A DNA stretch of 50,871 nt from PVC group bacterium (GTDB taxonomy: Bacteria; Omnitrophota; Gorgyraeia; B26-G9). The notes under the pieces were generated by a model. That model saw nothing but the letters and a program-made list of their open reading frames with translations, was not told the DNA's origin and searched no databases. Shown here one piece after another: positions 49,950-50,871 of the stretch. Every line of letters starts with the position of its first letter. The stretch's first letter is position 1. Both the position numbers and the translations under genes were made by a program. The stretch is taken from contig JAAEQR010000175.1 in NCBI GenBank assembly GCA_024231215.1, positions 1-50,871 on the forward strand, written 5' to 3'.

Positions 49950-50871
49950 TTATATCCTTCCTTTAGGAAACCAATCTGGTTTTATTTTCGTCTTTTTTGT
50001 TATTTTAAAATCAACCATTTCGTTGATTTCTTCTTTGAGTTCATCAATTTTATTAACTGCTTCAATTAAAGACTTAGATCCTAAAATTTCCTTTTTGAAA
50101 TCTTTCAATCCAGGATATTTTTTAGTTTGTCCTTTGAAAAATGAATTGATTTCTTCAGTTATTTTATTATTTTTTTCTTCTTCTAATTCGTCTTCGTCAT
50201 CATCTTCATCATCTACTTTTTCTGAAAGTTTTTGTTTGTTATCTGAATCAAAAACATATTTAACTACTTCAGGATCCTTAGATTCTTTCTTCTCTTTTTT
50301 CTTTTCCTTTTTCTCACTTACTTCTTCATCATCTTCGTCTTTCATTTCTTGGTCAGCTTCTTTTTCGCCAGCCTTTTTTTCTTTATCTTTTTCTTCTTCA
50401 TCATCTTCTTCTTTAACCTTAGCTTCTTCAAATTCATAGCCAAGTTCTTTCAATTTAGTTTCACATTCTTCGATATGGTTTTCAGCAACGTCTAATTTTT
50501 CCTGAAGATTTTCGTCGTTTTCATTTGATTTAAGATCTTCAATATCAGTATCTCTCTTGATTGTGTCTTCTACAAGTTCAACAAAATCATTAAGTTTGTC
50601 AATTTCATATTTCTTGAAATTATCTGTTTCGAACATAGCCATAACTTTTTCATGATCTTCTTTGAGAGTTTTGTAATTTTCTACAAATACTTCAGAGTCA
50701 AAATCTTCCTCAGCTTCAACTACTTGCTCAATGAAAGAAGAAACCTTATTGAGTTTTTCTTTTAATTCATCAGCAACTTTAATAGCCTTATCATAATTTT
50801 CAGTAAGCTCATTAATTGTACTATCTTTTTCTTCAAGCATTGTATTAAGTTCACTTTCTTTATTGGCTATC
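49950..50871 (-). CDS. Prohead core/scaffold protein, 5' end missing
   Basis: At least 296 residues with a very acidic Glu/Asp/Lys composition and long coiled coils. The central block (about residues 145-235, with runs of EEE, DDD and KKK) is low-complexity. C-terminus KIKPDWFPKGRI. The frame is open to the window edge, so the true start lies outside and the ATG at 50840 is probably internal. Its position before the capsid gene matches the T4 gp22 scaffold, which is degraded during maturation. Confidence 0.65.
   Translation of the reverse strand, partial: IANKESELNTMLEEKDSTINELTENYDKAIKVADELKEKLNKVSSFIEQVVEAEEDFDSEVFVENYKTLKEDHEKVMAMFETDNFKKYEIDKLNDFVELVEDTIKRDTDIEDLKSNENDENLQEKLDVAENHIEECETKLKELGYEFEEAKVKEEDDEEEKDKEKKAGEKEADQEMKDEDDEEVSEKKEKKKEKKESKDPEVVKYVFDSDNKQKLSEKVDDEDDDEDELEEEKNNKITEEINSFFKGQTKKYPGLKDFKKEILGSKSLIEAVNKIDELKEEINEMVDFKITKKTKIKPDWFPKGRI

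Overview
The window is part of a contractile-tailed (myovirus) phage genome, AT-rich and with T4-like architecture. It encodes a gp23-like capsid protein, a large terminase, a tail sheath, tube proteins, a tape measure and a baseplate set. The host cannot be named. Two proteins with lipoprotein signal peptides point weakly to a diderm host. Bacterial -35/-10 promoters and AGGAG-type ribosome sites are plain.

Layout. (1) 1-10058 is mostly rightward early/middle genes: an HNH nuclease, a five-unit array of small structured RNAs feeding directly into a Ro60-like TROVE/vWA gene, small proteins, a ThyX-like protein, a lipoprotein, a fused SH3-like protein, a possible AEP-type primase, an SbcD/gp47-like nuclease and a DnaG-like primase. 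A leftward Hsp20 and membrane protein interrupt it. (2) 10064-11628 holds leftward genes including a C39-like cysteine peptidase. (3) 11700-12469 is a rightward single-gene unit for an astacin-type metallopeptidase lipoprotein. (4) 12480-26414 is the leftward tail and baseplate block. (5) 26520-27764 is a rightward island of five small genes with its own promoters and a shared terminator. (6) 27755-44873 is leftward: adaptor, tail fibres/adhesins including a 2238-residue fibre, neck-like proteins and terminase. (7) 45046-48346 is rightward: small genes, a sigma factor and a homing-type endonuclease. (8) 48395 to the right edge is leftward: major capsid protein and scaffold (cut by the edge).

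Two regulatory vocabularies are visible. Rightward units start with a GTTGTTTAC block about 16-17 bp before TATATT (host-type early promoters). Leftward structural genes are preceded by TACTAATAAATA, which resembles the T4 late -10 element TATAAATA. The phage-encoded sigma factor at 46223-46837 is the natural candidate to read it.

The most striking locus is 852-2991. A promoter is followed by five tandem RNA units. Each is closed by a 7-8 bp perfect stem whose sequence differs between units while pairing is kept, each has ACAGCAA just inside the stem, and linkers are only 5-7 nt. Three units carry tRNA-like arms. The next gene is a TROVE/vWA protein with a complete MIDAS. This looks like a phage-encoded Ro ribonucleoprotein system with a multi-RNA, tRNA-mimicking Y-RNA-like cassette.
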